Part shown: positions 14,562-24,425 of the stretch, piece after piece
How the letters are laid out: every line of letters begins with the position of its first letter
How positions within the stretch are numbered: the stretch's first letter is position 1
DNA from: CAZGOM01 sp964542875
GTDB lineage: Bacteria; Planctomycetota; Phycisphaerae; Phycisphaerales; Phycisphaeraceae
Assembly (NCBI GenBank): GCA_964542875.1
Contig: CAZIWA010000071.1
Coordinates: 1-27,858, forward strand
Direction of reading: 5' to 3'
DNA: 27,858 nt
The notes under the pieces: generated by a model
Database searches by the model: none
Told to the model about the DNA's origin: nothing
Seen by the model: only the letters and a program-made list of their open reading frames with translations
Position numbers and translations under genes: made by a program

Positions 14562-16886
14562 TTAGGTGAAGAAGTAGTTGATGATGTCAGACATCGCATA
14601 CCGGTTGTGGCTGATATTCGATGCCCGGATCTTCGTGAACAGCGAGAGCAGAAGCCAGAAGAAGATGGCCATGCATTCGCCAAGAATGAGCCCGATGAAC
14701 ATGTCACGGACCTTGTCGAACGTCATCTTCCCGCCGTACTTCACCACAAGCTTCTTAAACACCCAGCCGATGAAGAAGCTGAACCAGAGCTGGGACATCA
14801 GCGGGTTGATCAGCATGATGTACCCAACCGGATGGGGGAACCAGAACACAGTGGTCCGGATGAAGAACGAGAATGCCACCCACGCAGCGCCAATGCCGTA
14901 CCAGCCAAGCATGGTGGGCATCACATCGGGCGGAGTGTTGATCACACCCTGTGCCTTGGCCATGATGTCCTGAGGCGAGGAGGAGTAGAACCAGCTATTG
15001 AGCTTGTTCCCGCCTTTGAGGTAGCCAAGGAAGATGGTAAACGCCAGCGCTGAAACCACGCTGATCAACAGTGAAGTGACCACGGTCAAGTGGAACTTGA
15101 TCCGGTTATGGTTGCCGGATTTGGCCTGCATGTTGGCTACGTTCAGCAGGTTGGGAGCGATGTAGGACTTGATGTCCATGAACAGGACGGAGTAGATGGG
15201 GAACAACGGAGCGACGATCGTGCCCGGGAGGAAGCCGCCGAAACCGCCTGTGATCCTGTAGATGTGGAAGAAGCTGGTGTGCGACTGGAACCAGTAGATG
15301 CCGCCTTCCGCCACGATGCGCATGAGCCCGATGGTGAGCAGCGTAAGAAGCGCCACAAACACCAGTGCCCAGTGCAGCGGTATACCGTTCCAGCCCAGCC
15401 ATGCCATGATCACCACCACCGAGGCCACCAGGCCGATCAGGGGGATGAGGATGACCACGCGCTCGCCAAAGGCCTTGCCTTTGATCATGCCAAAGTAGTC
15501 TTTAACGGCTTTGAACAGACATATTGCACTGAACATGAGCATGCCGCCGCCGCCTTGGGCCGTGGCCGCATTCATATCCCAAAGCCAGTCGCTGGGGAAG
15601 TCTTTCTGGTTCTGCCCGTAGCCCATCCACACCATCACGAGCATGAAGAACCGGCTGGCCAGGAAGTACGCCCAGATCGAAAACGAGATTTCCAAAGGCA
15701 GCAGGAAAGCGATGCCGATGGCGGTGAAGATCACCAGAAACATCATGCCGATTTCGCGCCCGCCGCCCACACCTTCAAAGATGCTCCCGACCACCGTGGC
15801 ATTCACGCTGTTCTTGGTCATGCCCAGCGGAATCGTGCCAATGTTGGAGATGACGTTGGCGGTGTTGATGCCGTTCCAGCCCAGCACCAGGAATGCGATG
15901 CCAAAGCCGATCCAAAAGCCTGGGGTCTTGACGATCTTAGGCACCCAGTTGTTGTTGCTGCCTGCGTCCGGCAAAAGCACTTCGGGCAGTCTGGCGAGCG
16001 GGAAAATCAGTTTTTCCCGGTCCATCCAGTTGCCCAGAAGCAAATACGTCAGGCTGTAGAACAGCGCATAAACCGCGCCCACGAAGATCAGCCAGAAAAA
16101 CAGCGGCTTCACCCACATCATCCAGGGGATGTATGCAGCCACTTTGCGCCAGTGGGCCATGTTCTCCGAGAACGTCGCGTTGGCCGGAGGGGTTTCCAGG
16201 ATCTTGCTGTTCTCATCCCGGACTGTGCCCTTGCTGAAGTCGACGATGACCGTCGGCTCCTGGATGTAAAGGTCTTTGTTGAGCTGCGGAATCGTTTTGG
16301 ATTCCCAGTCGCGCTGAGGCGTGTTCCACGCCGGGTTCTTGGGCGTCATCACGATGGGCACAAGCTGGTCGGCCAGGCCGAAGGTGGATACGCCGGAAGA
16401 AACCGTCAATGCGGCGAAGAAGCAAAGCATTTCCTGGCGGTTAAAAGCCCGGTAGCGCACCAGACGCAGCAGATAGATGATGCCGACGAACACAACTACG
16501 CCGACAAACAGCCGGAAAACCTCTGGGGAAATGTAGCCTTTATCGGAAGCGAACCAGGCCCCGCCGGCCATCACGATAAATCCGGTCACCACCCCGGTAG
16601 CACTCAAAAGCGGCATCTTCAGCAGCGGGTTAACGAATAAACCGCCGATAAACAACACCGCAAAGGCCATGATCGCAATCAGGGTCGGCGTGATGATCGT
16701 ATTCACCATGTGGGTGCCATAGATCGTCACCACCACCTGGATGATGGAAATGAGCATCACCATCGGAAGCACGGTCAACCGGATGCCGTAGCTGGCCGAG
16801 TCGTTCTGCTCCAGGGCATCCTGACGCTGTTCTTGCACTTTTTCGAGTGCATTCAGGTCGACGCGTTGGTATGGGGTCTGAGTCAT
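14562..16886 (-). CDS. OPT-like polytopic membrane protein A (DUF6785-type)
   Basis: The 774-residue integral membrane protein has about 14 hydrophobic helices after a 50-residue cytoplasmic N-terminus. An extracytoplasmic loop of about 90 residues (roughly 175-265) contains NPAWNTPQRDWESK and VIVDFSKG. LIFPLARLPEVLLP (about 293-306) and RIVAEGGIYWFQSH (about 524-537) are the segments I associate with the OPT-like DUF6785/DUF6784 group; the family number is from memory. OPT proteins move oligopeptides or metal chelates, but this bacterial branch is uncharacterised. The ATG has AGGA close upstream. It follows the 668-residue OPT-like gene by 70 nt, and the two look like divergent paralogues or half-partners. 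The last helix is followed by a short tail (YAMSDIINYFFT). Confidence 0.82.
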   Translation of the reverse strand: MTQTPYQRVDLNALEKVQEQRQDALEQNDSASYGIRLTVLPMVMLISIIQVVVTIYGTHMVNTIITPTLIAIMAFAVLFIGGLFVNPLLKMPLLSATGVVTGFIVMAGGAWFASDKGYISPEVFRLFVGVVVFVGIIYLLRLVRYRAFNRQEMLCFFAALTVSSGVSTFGLADQLVPIVMTPKNPAWNTPQRDWESKTIPQLNKDLYIQEPTVIVDFSKGTVRDENSKILETPPANATFSENMAHWRKVAAYIPWMMWVKPLFFWLIFVGAVYALFYSLTYLLLGNWMDREKLIFPLARLPEVLLPDAGSNNNWVPKIVKTPGFWIGFGIAFLVLGWNGINTANVISNIGTIPLGMTKNSVNATVVGSIFEGVGGGREIGMMFLVIFTAIGIAFLLPLEISFSIWAYFLASRFFMLVMVWMGYGQNQKDFPSDWLWDMNAATAQGGGGMLMFSAICLFKAVKDYFGMIKGKAFGERVVILIPLIGLVASVVVIMAWLGWNGIPLHWALVFVALLTLLTIGLMRIVAEGGIYWFQSHTSFFHIYRITGGFGGFLPGTIVAPLFPIYSVLFMDIKSYIAPNLLNVANMQAKSGNHNRIKFHLTVVTSLLISVVSALAFTIFLGYLKGGNKLNSWFYSSSPQDIMAKAQGVINTPPDVMPTMLGWYGIGAAWVAFSFFIRTTVFWFPHPVGYIMLINPLMSQLWFSFFIGWVFKKLVVKYGGKMTFDKVRDMFIGLILGECMAIFFWLLLSLFTKIRASNISHNRYAMSDIINYFFT

Positions 16887-16956
16887 GGCTTCCTATGGAT
16901 GGCCGGCTTGATGGCCGGGTATTTATTCGTTCGTATGGACGCAGCAGTCGGGCGGA

Positions 16957-18963
16957 TCAATAGCCCAGGGTTGTTGTACTCTTGGCGATGAGTGCGATGG
17001 CCACCGCAGCCATACCGATGAGCCCCACGCCGGCGCTGAACCCGGCAAGCAGGATCATGACGTATTTCTTGAAGTTCTCTTTCCCGTACACCTTTTCAAA
17101 GTAGTACCGGGCTGCAAGCGCACCCATGATCTCAGGCACAATGGCGCCTGGCGTGGTCTGCCCAAGCCCGCGGACCACACCGTAGACCAGGAACGTGGGC
17201 AGGTTCATCAAGGTGAGCACGGCGAAGGAGATCGTACCGGCCAGGAAACCCGCGGTGATGTACGACGGGTTCACGGCTTCCAGGAAGGGGCTGGTGCCTG
17301 CAGTGGTGGAGGTGATGGTCAAGGCCTGGTTGAGCGCCTGCAGCTTCCACACTTCCTGCGTGAAGGGGTAAGCTTCGCTGGGCACCGGCGCCATGCGCCA
17401 GATGAGTTCGCTGAACATGATGGTGGAAACCACCAGAATGGGGAACACCAGGATTTCCGTCTTGATGATGCTCCCGAGCTTGGTGCCCGTAAGTTCAAGG
17501 GTACGGAAGCTGTTGGCCGAACCGCCGTAGTCGCTCAGGGGGATGGGGGCAAACCAGATCTGCGCTCCCTTGAACCCTGACAGGATGTAGGCTGCTTCAC
17601 GCACCAGCGGGATCTGCACCGACTGGCCCACCAGGCCCGCGAGCTTCGCGTTGGTGTAGCTGATGATCGGCTGGTAGATGAACGCAAAACCCAGAAAGAA
17701 CAGGAGCGGGAAACGGTCCTGATAGTTGGCTTCCGGCGTACCGGGCATCATCCACATGCACAGGGCCAGGTAGCAGCAGGTGCTGATGAAATAGATGCCC
17801 AGGGCCACCAGGATCGAAAGATCCCCGCGTTCCTTGTTCACGTTCGTCATGGCTTCCCAGAACGTCATGTCCTTTTCAGCATCGGGCGTTTTCTTAGAGA
17901 ACGCCTTCTTCACTGACTTGAAGATCGGAATCAAACTGACAAGGAAGATGGCGCCCATCAGGCCGATGCCAAATGAAAGGTAGAAGTCCAGGTGGTTGGA
18001 GAAGGTGGTATCAACCACGCCCATGCCCGGCGTCCATGTTTTGAGAATACCGGCCTGATACAGCAGCGGGTTCATGACGAATGTGATCAGCAACCCGATA
18101 AATCCACCCACCACGGCCCAGAAGGGAAGCACCATCCCAAGGATGATCAGCGAGGCGTCAAACACGAGGTTCACGGGCACTGCGGGGAGGAAGTCAGGCG
18201 TCGAAATCTGCGGCGTCAGATCCAGCCACGGAATGGGCAGAATCTTCACGGCCTTACCGAACAGTGCCTGTGTCACCGCGGGCAAACCCGCATAAATAAG
18301 GCCAAAGCCAAGACCCATGACCGCGCCCAGCGAGAAGCAACGCCAGCGCCAGCGCTCCTTGGGATCACGGCTTTCGGCCAGCGCAGTTACGCCAAGGGCG
18401 CTCATGGGCGCCATCGGGAATGGAAGCTTTTCAACATGGGCCGTCAACCGGTAAAGCGCATACCCCAGGCCGAAATGGTCGATGCGCTGCAGGAACAGCA
18501 TGCCCACCATAAACAAAAGGGGAATGGCCCAGTGCGCGGTCAGGAACGTCCGCTGGGACTGCTCCAGAATCTCTTTCTTGGGTGCAAACCAGACGGGAAT
18601 TTCAGAGGCGATCCCGTAACTTGCGGCTTCAGGGCTTTGCGCGAAGTACTGGTTCCACAACAGCGGAAACGGCATGGAGAGTGAAACGCCGGTCATATAA
18701 AACAGCACGAAGATTTCCTGCTGTTTCAGGCTCTTCATCGATCGCTTAACGATCTCAGAAAAGAGAATGACGGTCACCCATTGGGCCGCGCTGCCGAGCC
18801 CGCCGCCGAGAAACAGCGAAAGGTAGATCGACCCAGGCACCATCAGGAATCCGATGAATACCGCGCCGATGACTGTTTTCCAGCCAAAGCCGTCCTCATA
18901 CCGGTCCGGGACCGCCATGAGATCGCGATACATCTGCAGTTCTTTGTCCATCGACTTTGACAT
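16957..18963 (-). CDS. OPT-like polytopic membrane protein B
   Basis: The 668-residue membrane protein has about 14 hydrophobic helices, starting at TVIGAVFIGFLMVPGSIYLS (about 30-50). PFPMAPMSALGVTALAESRD (about 181-200) resembles the substrate-region loop of OPT family transporters. A cytoplasmic KKAFSKKTPDAEKD loop divides the protein, and NAKLAGLVGQ lies in the second half. It is similar in design to, but clearly different in sequence from, the 774-residue neighbour. The ATG overlaps the stop of the giant permease by one base (TGATG), and a GGAG sits 8-9 nt upstream inside that gene, so the two are translationally coupled. This links OPT-like and FtsX-type proteins in one expression unit. 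The substrate is unknown; peptides are a guess from the family. Confidence 0.82.
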   Translation of the reverse strand: MSKSMDKELQMYRDLMAVPDRYEDGFGWKTVIGAVFIGFLMVPGSIYLSLFLGGGLGSAAQWVTVILFSEIVKRSMKSLKQQEIFVLFYMTGVSLSMPFPLLWNQYFAQSPEAASYGIASEIPVWFAPKKEILEQSQRTFLTAHWAIPLLFMVGMLFLQRIDHFGLGYALYRLTAHVEKLPFPMAPMSALGVTALAESRDPKERWRWRCFSLGAVMGLGFGLIYAGLPAVTQALFGKAVKILPIPWLDLTPQISTPDFLPAVPVNLVFDASLIILGMVLPFWAVVGGFIGLLITFVMNPLLYQAGILKTWTPGMGVVDTTFSNHLDFYLSFGIGLMGAIFLVSLIPIFKSVKKAFSKKTPDAEKDMTFWEAMTNVNKERGDLSILVALGIYFISTCCYLALCMWMMPGTPEANYQDRFPLLFFLGFAFIYQPIISYTNAKLAGLVGQSVQIPLVREAAYILSGFKGAQIWFAPIPLSDYGGSANSFRTLELTGTKLGSIIKTEILVFPILVVSTIMFSELIWRMAPVPSEAYPFTQEVWKLQALNQALTITSTTAGTSPFLEAVNPSYITAGFLAGTISFAVLTLMNLPTFLVYGVVRGLGQTTPGAIVPEIMGALAARYYFEKVYGKENFKKYVMILLAGFSAGVGLIGMAAVAIALIAKSTTTLGY

Positions 18964-21900
18964 CAGGCCCGCTCCTGTGATCCATTGACCACGGGCAGGT
19001 CACCGGCGTCTGCGAACATGCGCTGACCCTCGCGGTAGTAAGCCTCGTGTATGTCACTCTTTTGTGAACGCCACCCCAGAAGCCGCTTGCGCAGCGACTC
19101 AAGGAACGGCTGATTGACTGCCAGCCAGTTGCTGCGCTCGCCGGTGATCCGGGTGATATGGACCGCCAGCATGTGCGCTTTCACTGTTGTGTCGTAGTAC
19201 GCATAGACTTCAAGCTTCTGGTTCACGCCAAGGTCGTACGGCGCCGGTGCGATGTCGAATGTCATCGCATAGGTTGCATGGTCCACAGTGCCGGTTGCCC
19301 CGGGTTCACCCGCATCGGCCTTGATTGAGCCGACCCGGCCCACAGGCCCGATCTCGGCGAGGAAGCTGCCGGTTGAAGCTTCGGAGTTCTGCTTCATATA
19401 GTCGCGCATGTAGGCGCACACGCCCAGCACGCGCGCTGCGTCGTAGCTGAAGGGGAACTTGATCGCCATCTCGTCGCCTTCCGTAGGCGGAAGGCTCCAC
19501 TTGCGCTGGCCTGAGGGCACCGCGGCGCGAGCAGCCATCATCGCAGGGTAGATCGTGGAGATCAGCACCGTGGCGATGGCAAGGAAGATAACGACCATGA
19601 CCGAGAGCGACGAGTAGTTGAGGTTCAGCCCGACGTCGAGTTTCGTGAACACGATCGCCAGCACCTGGCCGATCAGGTAACCCGCCACCGAACCAATCAT
19701 GCCAAACACGAGGGATTCTGCCAGGAAGAACATCATCACGTGCGTCGGGTTAAGCCCGATCGCGTTATAGATGGCCACTTCACGACGGCGTTCCATCACC
19801 GAGCCGAGCATTGTGTTGAGGATGATGGTCGCGGCGAGAATGATGGGCACTGCGATCTTCAGCACACCGCCCACTTGCGTGGAGTTGCTGGAGGTCATCG
19901 CGTACTGGCCTGCATCCACCGGGCGTCCACCTTCGACGGGAGTAATGGTCTTAGTAATGCCCACCGCGATACGGGCCGTCTGGAACTGAATCAGTTCATT
20001 GGCCTTCTTCCAGGCTTCCAGCGAGTTGGCCTCGGCGCTTGCGCTCTTGTCGAACCGGACCGAGAGAGTCCGGTATTCGGCGTCTGCGACGGACCGGGCA
20101 AGATCAATGGGCAGGAAGGCCACGTTCATGGCGCGAGCCATGGTCGAGCCCGACCCGCCTGACATCGATCCACCAAGGTCCATCTGCTGGTTGTCCTTGC
20201 TGGCGGCTTCTTCTTCATCCGCGCGCTGCTGGCTGACGGGTTCGAGCATCGGCAGCACCGGCACATCGCCTTGATCGCGCATGCGTTCAAGAGCCTGGTC
20301 TTCCAGCAGCCCCACGAGCTTGAGCTTACGGCCACCGAGTTGGAGGGTTCTGCCCTGGAAGTTATCGGGACGAATGCCCAGGAGTTCAGCCGCGTTGACG
20401 GAGAGAATCACTTCCTGCGCTGAATCGGTGGAGAACCAGCGACCGCCGGGAAGGATCGGCATGCCGCCGGGAAGGAAGTCTTTTTCAGCCACTTCAAGAC
20501 CCACCAGGATCTTGGCGTTCAAGGACGTTACGGTCGCTCCGATGATTGGCTCTGTGGGCTTAAGGTCATAGCCGAGGTATTCGCCGTAGGAGCTGAGCTT
20601 CTGGGCCCAGGCGCGCGAAACCACGGTGGCGTTGCCTTCATAATGCGCCTTGGTGCGCTGCATCTGAAGGGGCACGATCTTCGTCAAGCCGGGATTGGCG
20701 AACAGGAAGCCGTTGTAGGGTGCTTCAGGGCTCGTCGGGCGCGTGGCCGGATCAGTCCCCTGCCCAACGGAGATCACCGAAAGCATGGTGAAGGTCACCA
20801 GTACGATGGTCACACAGGTCAGCGTCGTACGAATGCGCCGGCGCTTCATGTTGTTGATGCCGACCAGGAAGGCCACGCCGGCCAAACGGCCCTGCGAAGC
20901 ATCGGCCGACTCAGACAACTGCGATTCTTCCACGATCTGGTTCATGGACGAGTTGAACTTGGAGATCAACACCGTGGCCACGAACAACGCCAGCCCAAGG
21001 ATGATGAACGCGAGAATCACCACTTCGGGTGTGTTGGCGATTTCAAACGCCGGGTGCACAAAGCGCAGAAGCAGCGCCATGGCGGCAAACACCGCCCCAA
21101 AGAGAGCGAGTTGGCGGTTGATGTCGGTAAAGGGCGAGATCAGCTTGGTCAGGAAGAAGCAGAAGGGAATGACCAGCGCCAGGAAGATCACGACGGCCTT
21201 GATCAAGTCATTGACGGTGGCAAGCCCGCGCAGATAAGCCTGATAGGCAAGGCCACGGCCTTCTTCTGCGTAATTGAGCATCTGGGCGTTGTCGCTGAGC
21301 TTCTCAAAACCTTTGGCCTTATCGACCAGCACTTGAGCTTCAGCCTGATAGGCCTCTGCCGTGTCGTTGCGAACGCCCTTTTCAGCCAGGGGCTTAAGGC
21401 GCTCTTCCTTGGTGAGGATCAGCATGTCCTGAGCGCTGCTGAGCACCAGGTTGCGCAGAATGCCGATCTTGGAAGAGTAGCCATCGCCCTTGGGATTGCT
21501 GGGGCTGGCATTAATCGCCAGACCGGCGCCGATGCGAAGCTTAAAGAGCGGCATGCCCTGATCGACCATGAGGATGGCGGTGCCGTCAAGCGGCAATGGA
21601 ATGCGCTTGGTTGCAACACCCGAACCCACACCACGAATACCCATGGAGGAAAGGATCGGCGTCGGGCTTTCCTGCACCGCATCGATCACGGTCAGGAATG
21701 GTGCAGCGCCAAGCTGCAGAGGCTGGGTCAAACCCAGCAGATCGATCTTGTCCATCTCAGTGGCGATGATGGTCTTGGTCATGTACTGCGTCGTACGACC
21801 GACGGTGATTGCGGAGTTGAACCGCTTTTCACCCATGCCAAAGTCAAGCGCGCTTTGAAGAGCCTTAAATGCAGGATCATAGCCAAACACCAGGATTGAA

Positions 21901-24425
21901 CCATCGCGCCAAAACCCGCCACGGATGGTGACGGCGCCGCGGTCATTGGTCATCATCACCGGATAGGGGCTGACCTGGCCGAACATCGGGATGTTGTTGG
22001 GCAACGAAGGCTTGGCATCGATCGTCACGACCGCGCCCATCTGGGGCTGCTTGGGCACGCCGACGGAGAATCGGTCCTGCTTACGCACGTTCAAGTCGAT
22101 CGTGAGGTAGCTGGTTTCCGGCGCGCGCACATCATAGGTGCCGCCAAGATCATCGCTGGTGATGAGCCGCCTGAAGAAGCCGACGGCAAACTCACCAATA
22201 CGCTTGACTTGCGCCTCATCCAACTCAGCCAGCGTATCCTGCGGGGTGTACTCGCGTGCACGTAAGTCCTCGATGGACATAAGCGTTACGCCTGGCACCA
22301 CGTGTTCCTGGAACACCTGCGCCGCGACGGCGCTCTTGATTCCCAGATAGGCGCCCCAGGGAAGGCCGCCCTGCCCGCGAATCGAATCGGTGTAGATGTT
22401 TTCCAGGTTCTTTTCGGTTGCGTAGAGTTCCGCTTCCCGGCTGGCCAGCATCGCGATGCGGTTGACCAGGTCACCGGCCACACGATCGAAGTTCTGGATG
22501 CTCGATGAGAAGTTGCCGTTGTAGAAGAAACCGACATTGCTGGTCCCGAACGTCAAGTCGAGAGTCAATGCCGCCACAGCGGGCAACGGCGCATACCGGG
22601 CCGCAAACACATCCAGATCAACGGCCGATTCGATATCGAACTTCTTGTCGTAGTTGTAGTTGGCCAGGCGGCGGCGCAGTGTCAGGTTATCCAGGTTCTG
22701 CTTGATCTGGGCATCAATCGCAGCCACGTTAGCCTGGGCGTCATCGGCGATCTTCTTATAGATCGTGACGAGTCGGGCTTGCGTATCTGTCGGTAGCTTG
22801 GAAAAGTACTGCCGGGCGCCGAACTTCTTGTACAGCCCCTGCAAATCCAACAACTGATTGAGTTCATTGGTGTAGGCCACCACTCGCGCATCGTATTGGC
22901 TGTCTTCGATCTGGCTGAGCAGTTTCCGGGTTTTGCGCAGATCAAGCGTGCTGCGGGCCACACGGACCTTGTTGGTTTCAGAGCTCAATAGGTCGATCAC
23001 GGGGTCTTTGAAGCTCAGATTCTGGCCGCCTACGTTCTTGCTGCCGTCCCTGAACTTGTTGTAAATGTCATCGTCGTTGGGACCATTGACATACAGGTCC
23101 CTGATGAATGCAAACTTAGCGCGCTCGCGGGCAAGGGCGTCAAGCTCCAGCACCACAGTGGTTTTGGGGCTGGCGAAAAGGGTGTACGCGTAATTCTGTT
23201 CACCCAGCAGCGCGTTGGTGTGGTCGCTCACCACGCTCACCAGCACGGGCCGCTGAGGAGGGGCTTTCTTAAACCCTTCCACCAGTTCCACCACCGCAGC
23301 CAGGTTCCCCAGGGTTGAGGCACCGGCAGAGAGTTCAGGCACGATGCAGTTGGCATCTTTGTATGCCTGCACATGCACAATCTGGCGGGCCGTATCGGAG
23401 TTGAATGATTCGGGCACATCCGGCATCGCTTTGGTGCCGGGGATAAACAGCCATTCGGTGCTCAGCGTGCGCTTTTCCCACCGGCCGGGCGTCGCATCGA
23501 CACTGGCTTTGGCAACCGACTTGTTAAGCAGCTTGGGGTCTGCCCCCACCAGCTTGCCCAGGCTTTCCCGGGTGATGTAATACCGGGGCACACTGATCAT
23601 GGATGTGGTTTGCTTCAGGGCCGCTTCGGCCAGGAAAGCGCCGGGCTTGTCTTTACCGGTTTCAGCTTCGATGAAGACGATGGCGCGCGCGCCGAACTGA
23701 ACGGCATCGATCCACTGCTTGCCGGAGTTGAACTCCATCAGAACGATGGAGCCTTCAAGGTTCACACCAGCCTGCTCACGGGTGGAGCCGTGGCCGAGAT
23801 AGACCAAACGGCCGTCGAGTTTGTCGCCGGGAAGGTTGCTGGGCTCGATCAGGTTCGGCGCCACCTGATAGATCTTCACGGTATTCGTGCCGAGCGTCAG
23901 GCTTGCTTTGCCGGGGATGAACGCCACGGATGGCTGTTGAATCCGGCCTGAAAACCACAAGCCCTTAAGTGCGGTCTGGGCCGCGCGGTCTTCGTTGTAG
24001 GCTTCGAGGTAAGTCGGGCGATCGATCTCGCGGAGATCAGTGATGCCGCTGAGGACCTGAATGCGCGTCTGGATGTACTTTTCGCTTGCGGCATCGGCTT
24101 TTTGAAGCTGTTCCTGCGCCTTGGCCCACTTGGCCGGGTCATTCACCTTGGCAGCGGCGTCCTGAAAATAGCTCAGGAAATAGTCATCAAGGGCAGACAA
24201 CCCCGGCTGCCCGGCCTGGCGCGCCGGCGCCATCTGGGAGAACATCCGCACCCGGTCCATGAACTCAGCGCCAGGCGGCTGGGTAATGGGCTTTTGCGCC
24301 ACGGTGGCAGGCTGCGGCTGGGCATGGCCCGGCAACGCGATCGCCATAACGGCGAGCACAATCGTCGCCAGCAGCGCCAGCGAGGTTGAGTTCCTGCGTG
24401 AATATCGTTCGGTCAGACTTGGCAT
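18963..24425 (-). CDS. Giant FtsX-type ABC permease with exported pseudo-M28/PA region
   Basis: The 1820-residue protein starts with a signal peptide or anchor (cleavage likely at GHA-Q, residue 35). The exported part (about 36-1070) contains a PA-like domain (GSIVLMEFNSGKQW and FGARAIVFIEAE, about 215-250). An M28-aminopeptidase-like stretch (about 345-430) follows, then a coiled coil (about 480-590) and further beta-rich sequence. M28 metal and catalytic positions look replaced: AYKD for the usual AHYD, SAGAST for GANDNASG, and SDH for the Glu-Glu pair. Three helices (about 1075-1155) return the chain to the cytoplasm at KRRRIRTT (1193). The MacB/FtsX four-helix core follows, with VMERRREVAIYNAIG at about 1535 and the last helix near 1612. 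A 180-residue cytoplasmic tail ends the protein. The upstream ATPase gene's stop overlaps its start (TGATG). Confidence 0.9.
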   Translation of the reverse strand: MPSLTERYSRRNSTSLALLATIVLAVMAIALPGHAQPQPATVAQKPITQPPGAEFMDRVRMFSQMAPARQAGQPGLSALDDYFLSYFQDAAAKVNDPAKWAKAQEQLQKADAASEKYIQTRIQVLSGITDLREIDRPTYLEAYNEDRAAQTALKGLWFSGRIQQPSVAFIPGKASLTLGTNTVKIYQVAPNLIEPSNLPGDKLDGRLVYLGHGSTREQAGVNLEGSIVLMEFNSGKQWIDAVQFGARAIVFIEAETGKDKPGAFLAEAALKQTTSMISVPRYYITRESLGKLVGADPKLLNKSVAKASVDATPGRWEKRTLSTEWLFIPGTKAMPDVPESFNSDTARQIVHVQAYKDANCIVPELSAGASTLGNLAAVVELVEGFKKAPPQRPVLVSVVSDHTNALLGEQNYAYTLFASPKTTVVLELDALARERAKFAFIRDLYVNGPNDDDIYNKFRDGSKNVGGQNLSFKDPVIDLLSSETNKVRVARSTLDLRKTRKLLSQIEDSQYDARVVAYTNELNQLLDLQGLYKKFGARQYFSKLPTDTQARLVTIYKKIADDAQANVAAIDAQIKQNLDNLTLRRRLANYNYDKKFDIESAVDLDVFAARYAPLPAVAALTLDLTFGTSNVGFFYNGNFSSSIQNFDRVAGDLVNRIAMLASREAELYATEKNLENIYTDSIRGQGGLPWGAYLGIKSAVAAQVFQEHVVPGVTLMSIEDLRAREYTPQDTLAELDEAQVKRIGEFAVGFFRRLITSDDLGGTYDVRAPETSYLTIDLNVRKQDRFSVGVPKQPQMGAVVTIDAKPSLPNNIPMFGQVSPYPVMMTNDRGAVTIRGGFWRDGSILVFGYDPAFKALQSALDFGMGEKRFNSAITVGRTTQYMTKTIIATEMDKIDLLGLTQPLQLGAAPFLTVIDAVQESPTPILSSMGIRGVGSGVATKRIPLPLDGTAILMVDQGMPLFKLRIGAGLAINASPSNPKGDGYSSKIGILRNLVLSSAQDMLILTKEERLKPLAEKGVRNDTAEAYQAEAQVLVDKAKGFEKLSDNAQMLNYAEEGRGLAYQAYLRGLATVNDLIKAVVIFLALVIPFCFFLTKLISPFTDINRQLALFGAVFAAMALLLRFVHPAFEIANTPEVVILAFIILGLALFVATVLISKFNSSMNQIVEESQLSESADASQGRLAGVAFLVGINNMKRRRIRTTLTCVTIVLVTFTMLSVISVGQGTDPATRPTSPEAPYNGFLFANPGLTKIVPLQMQRTKAHYEGNATVVSRAWAQKLSSYGEYLGYDLKPTEPIIGATVTSLNAKILVGLEVAEKDFLPGGMPILPGGRWFSTDSAQEVILSVNAAELLGIRPDNFQGRTLQLGGRKLKLVGLLEDQALERMRDQGDVPVLPMLEPVSQQRADEEEAASKDNQQMDLGGSMSGGSGSTMARAMNVAFLPIDLARSVADAEYRTLSVRFDKSASAEANSLEAWKKANELIQFQTARIAVGITKTITPVEGGRPVDAGQYAMTSSNSTQVGGVLKIAVPIILAATIILNTMLGSVMERRREVAIYNAIGLNPTHVMMFFLAESLVFGMIGSVAGYLIGQVLAIVFTKLDVGLNLNYSSLSVMVVIFLAIATVLISTIYPAMMAARAAVPSGQRKWSLPPTEGDEMAIKFPFSYDAARVLGVCAYMRDYMKQNSEASTGSFLAEIGPVGRVGSIKADAGEPGATGTVDHATYAMTFDIAPAPYDLGVNQKLEVYAYYDTTVKAHMLAVHITRITGERSNWLAVNQPFLESLRKRLLGWRSQKSDIHEAYYREGQRMFADAGDLPVVNGSQERA

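Noticed and set aside
15090..16640. 516-codon open frame on the plus strand opposite the OPT-like A gene
   Set aside because: Its sequence is strongly His/Asp/Glu/Gln-rich, the usual product of reading a membrane protein gene backwards. No ribosome-binding site or family motif is seen.
20643..21899. 418-codon open frame on the plus strand opposite the giant permease
   Set aside because: Same reason: composition reflects the reverse complement of a conserved coding region.
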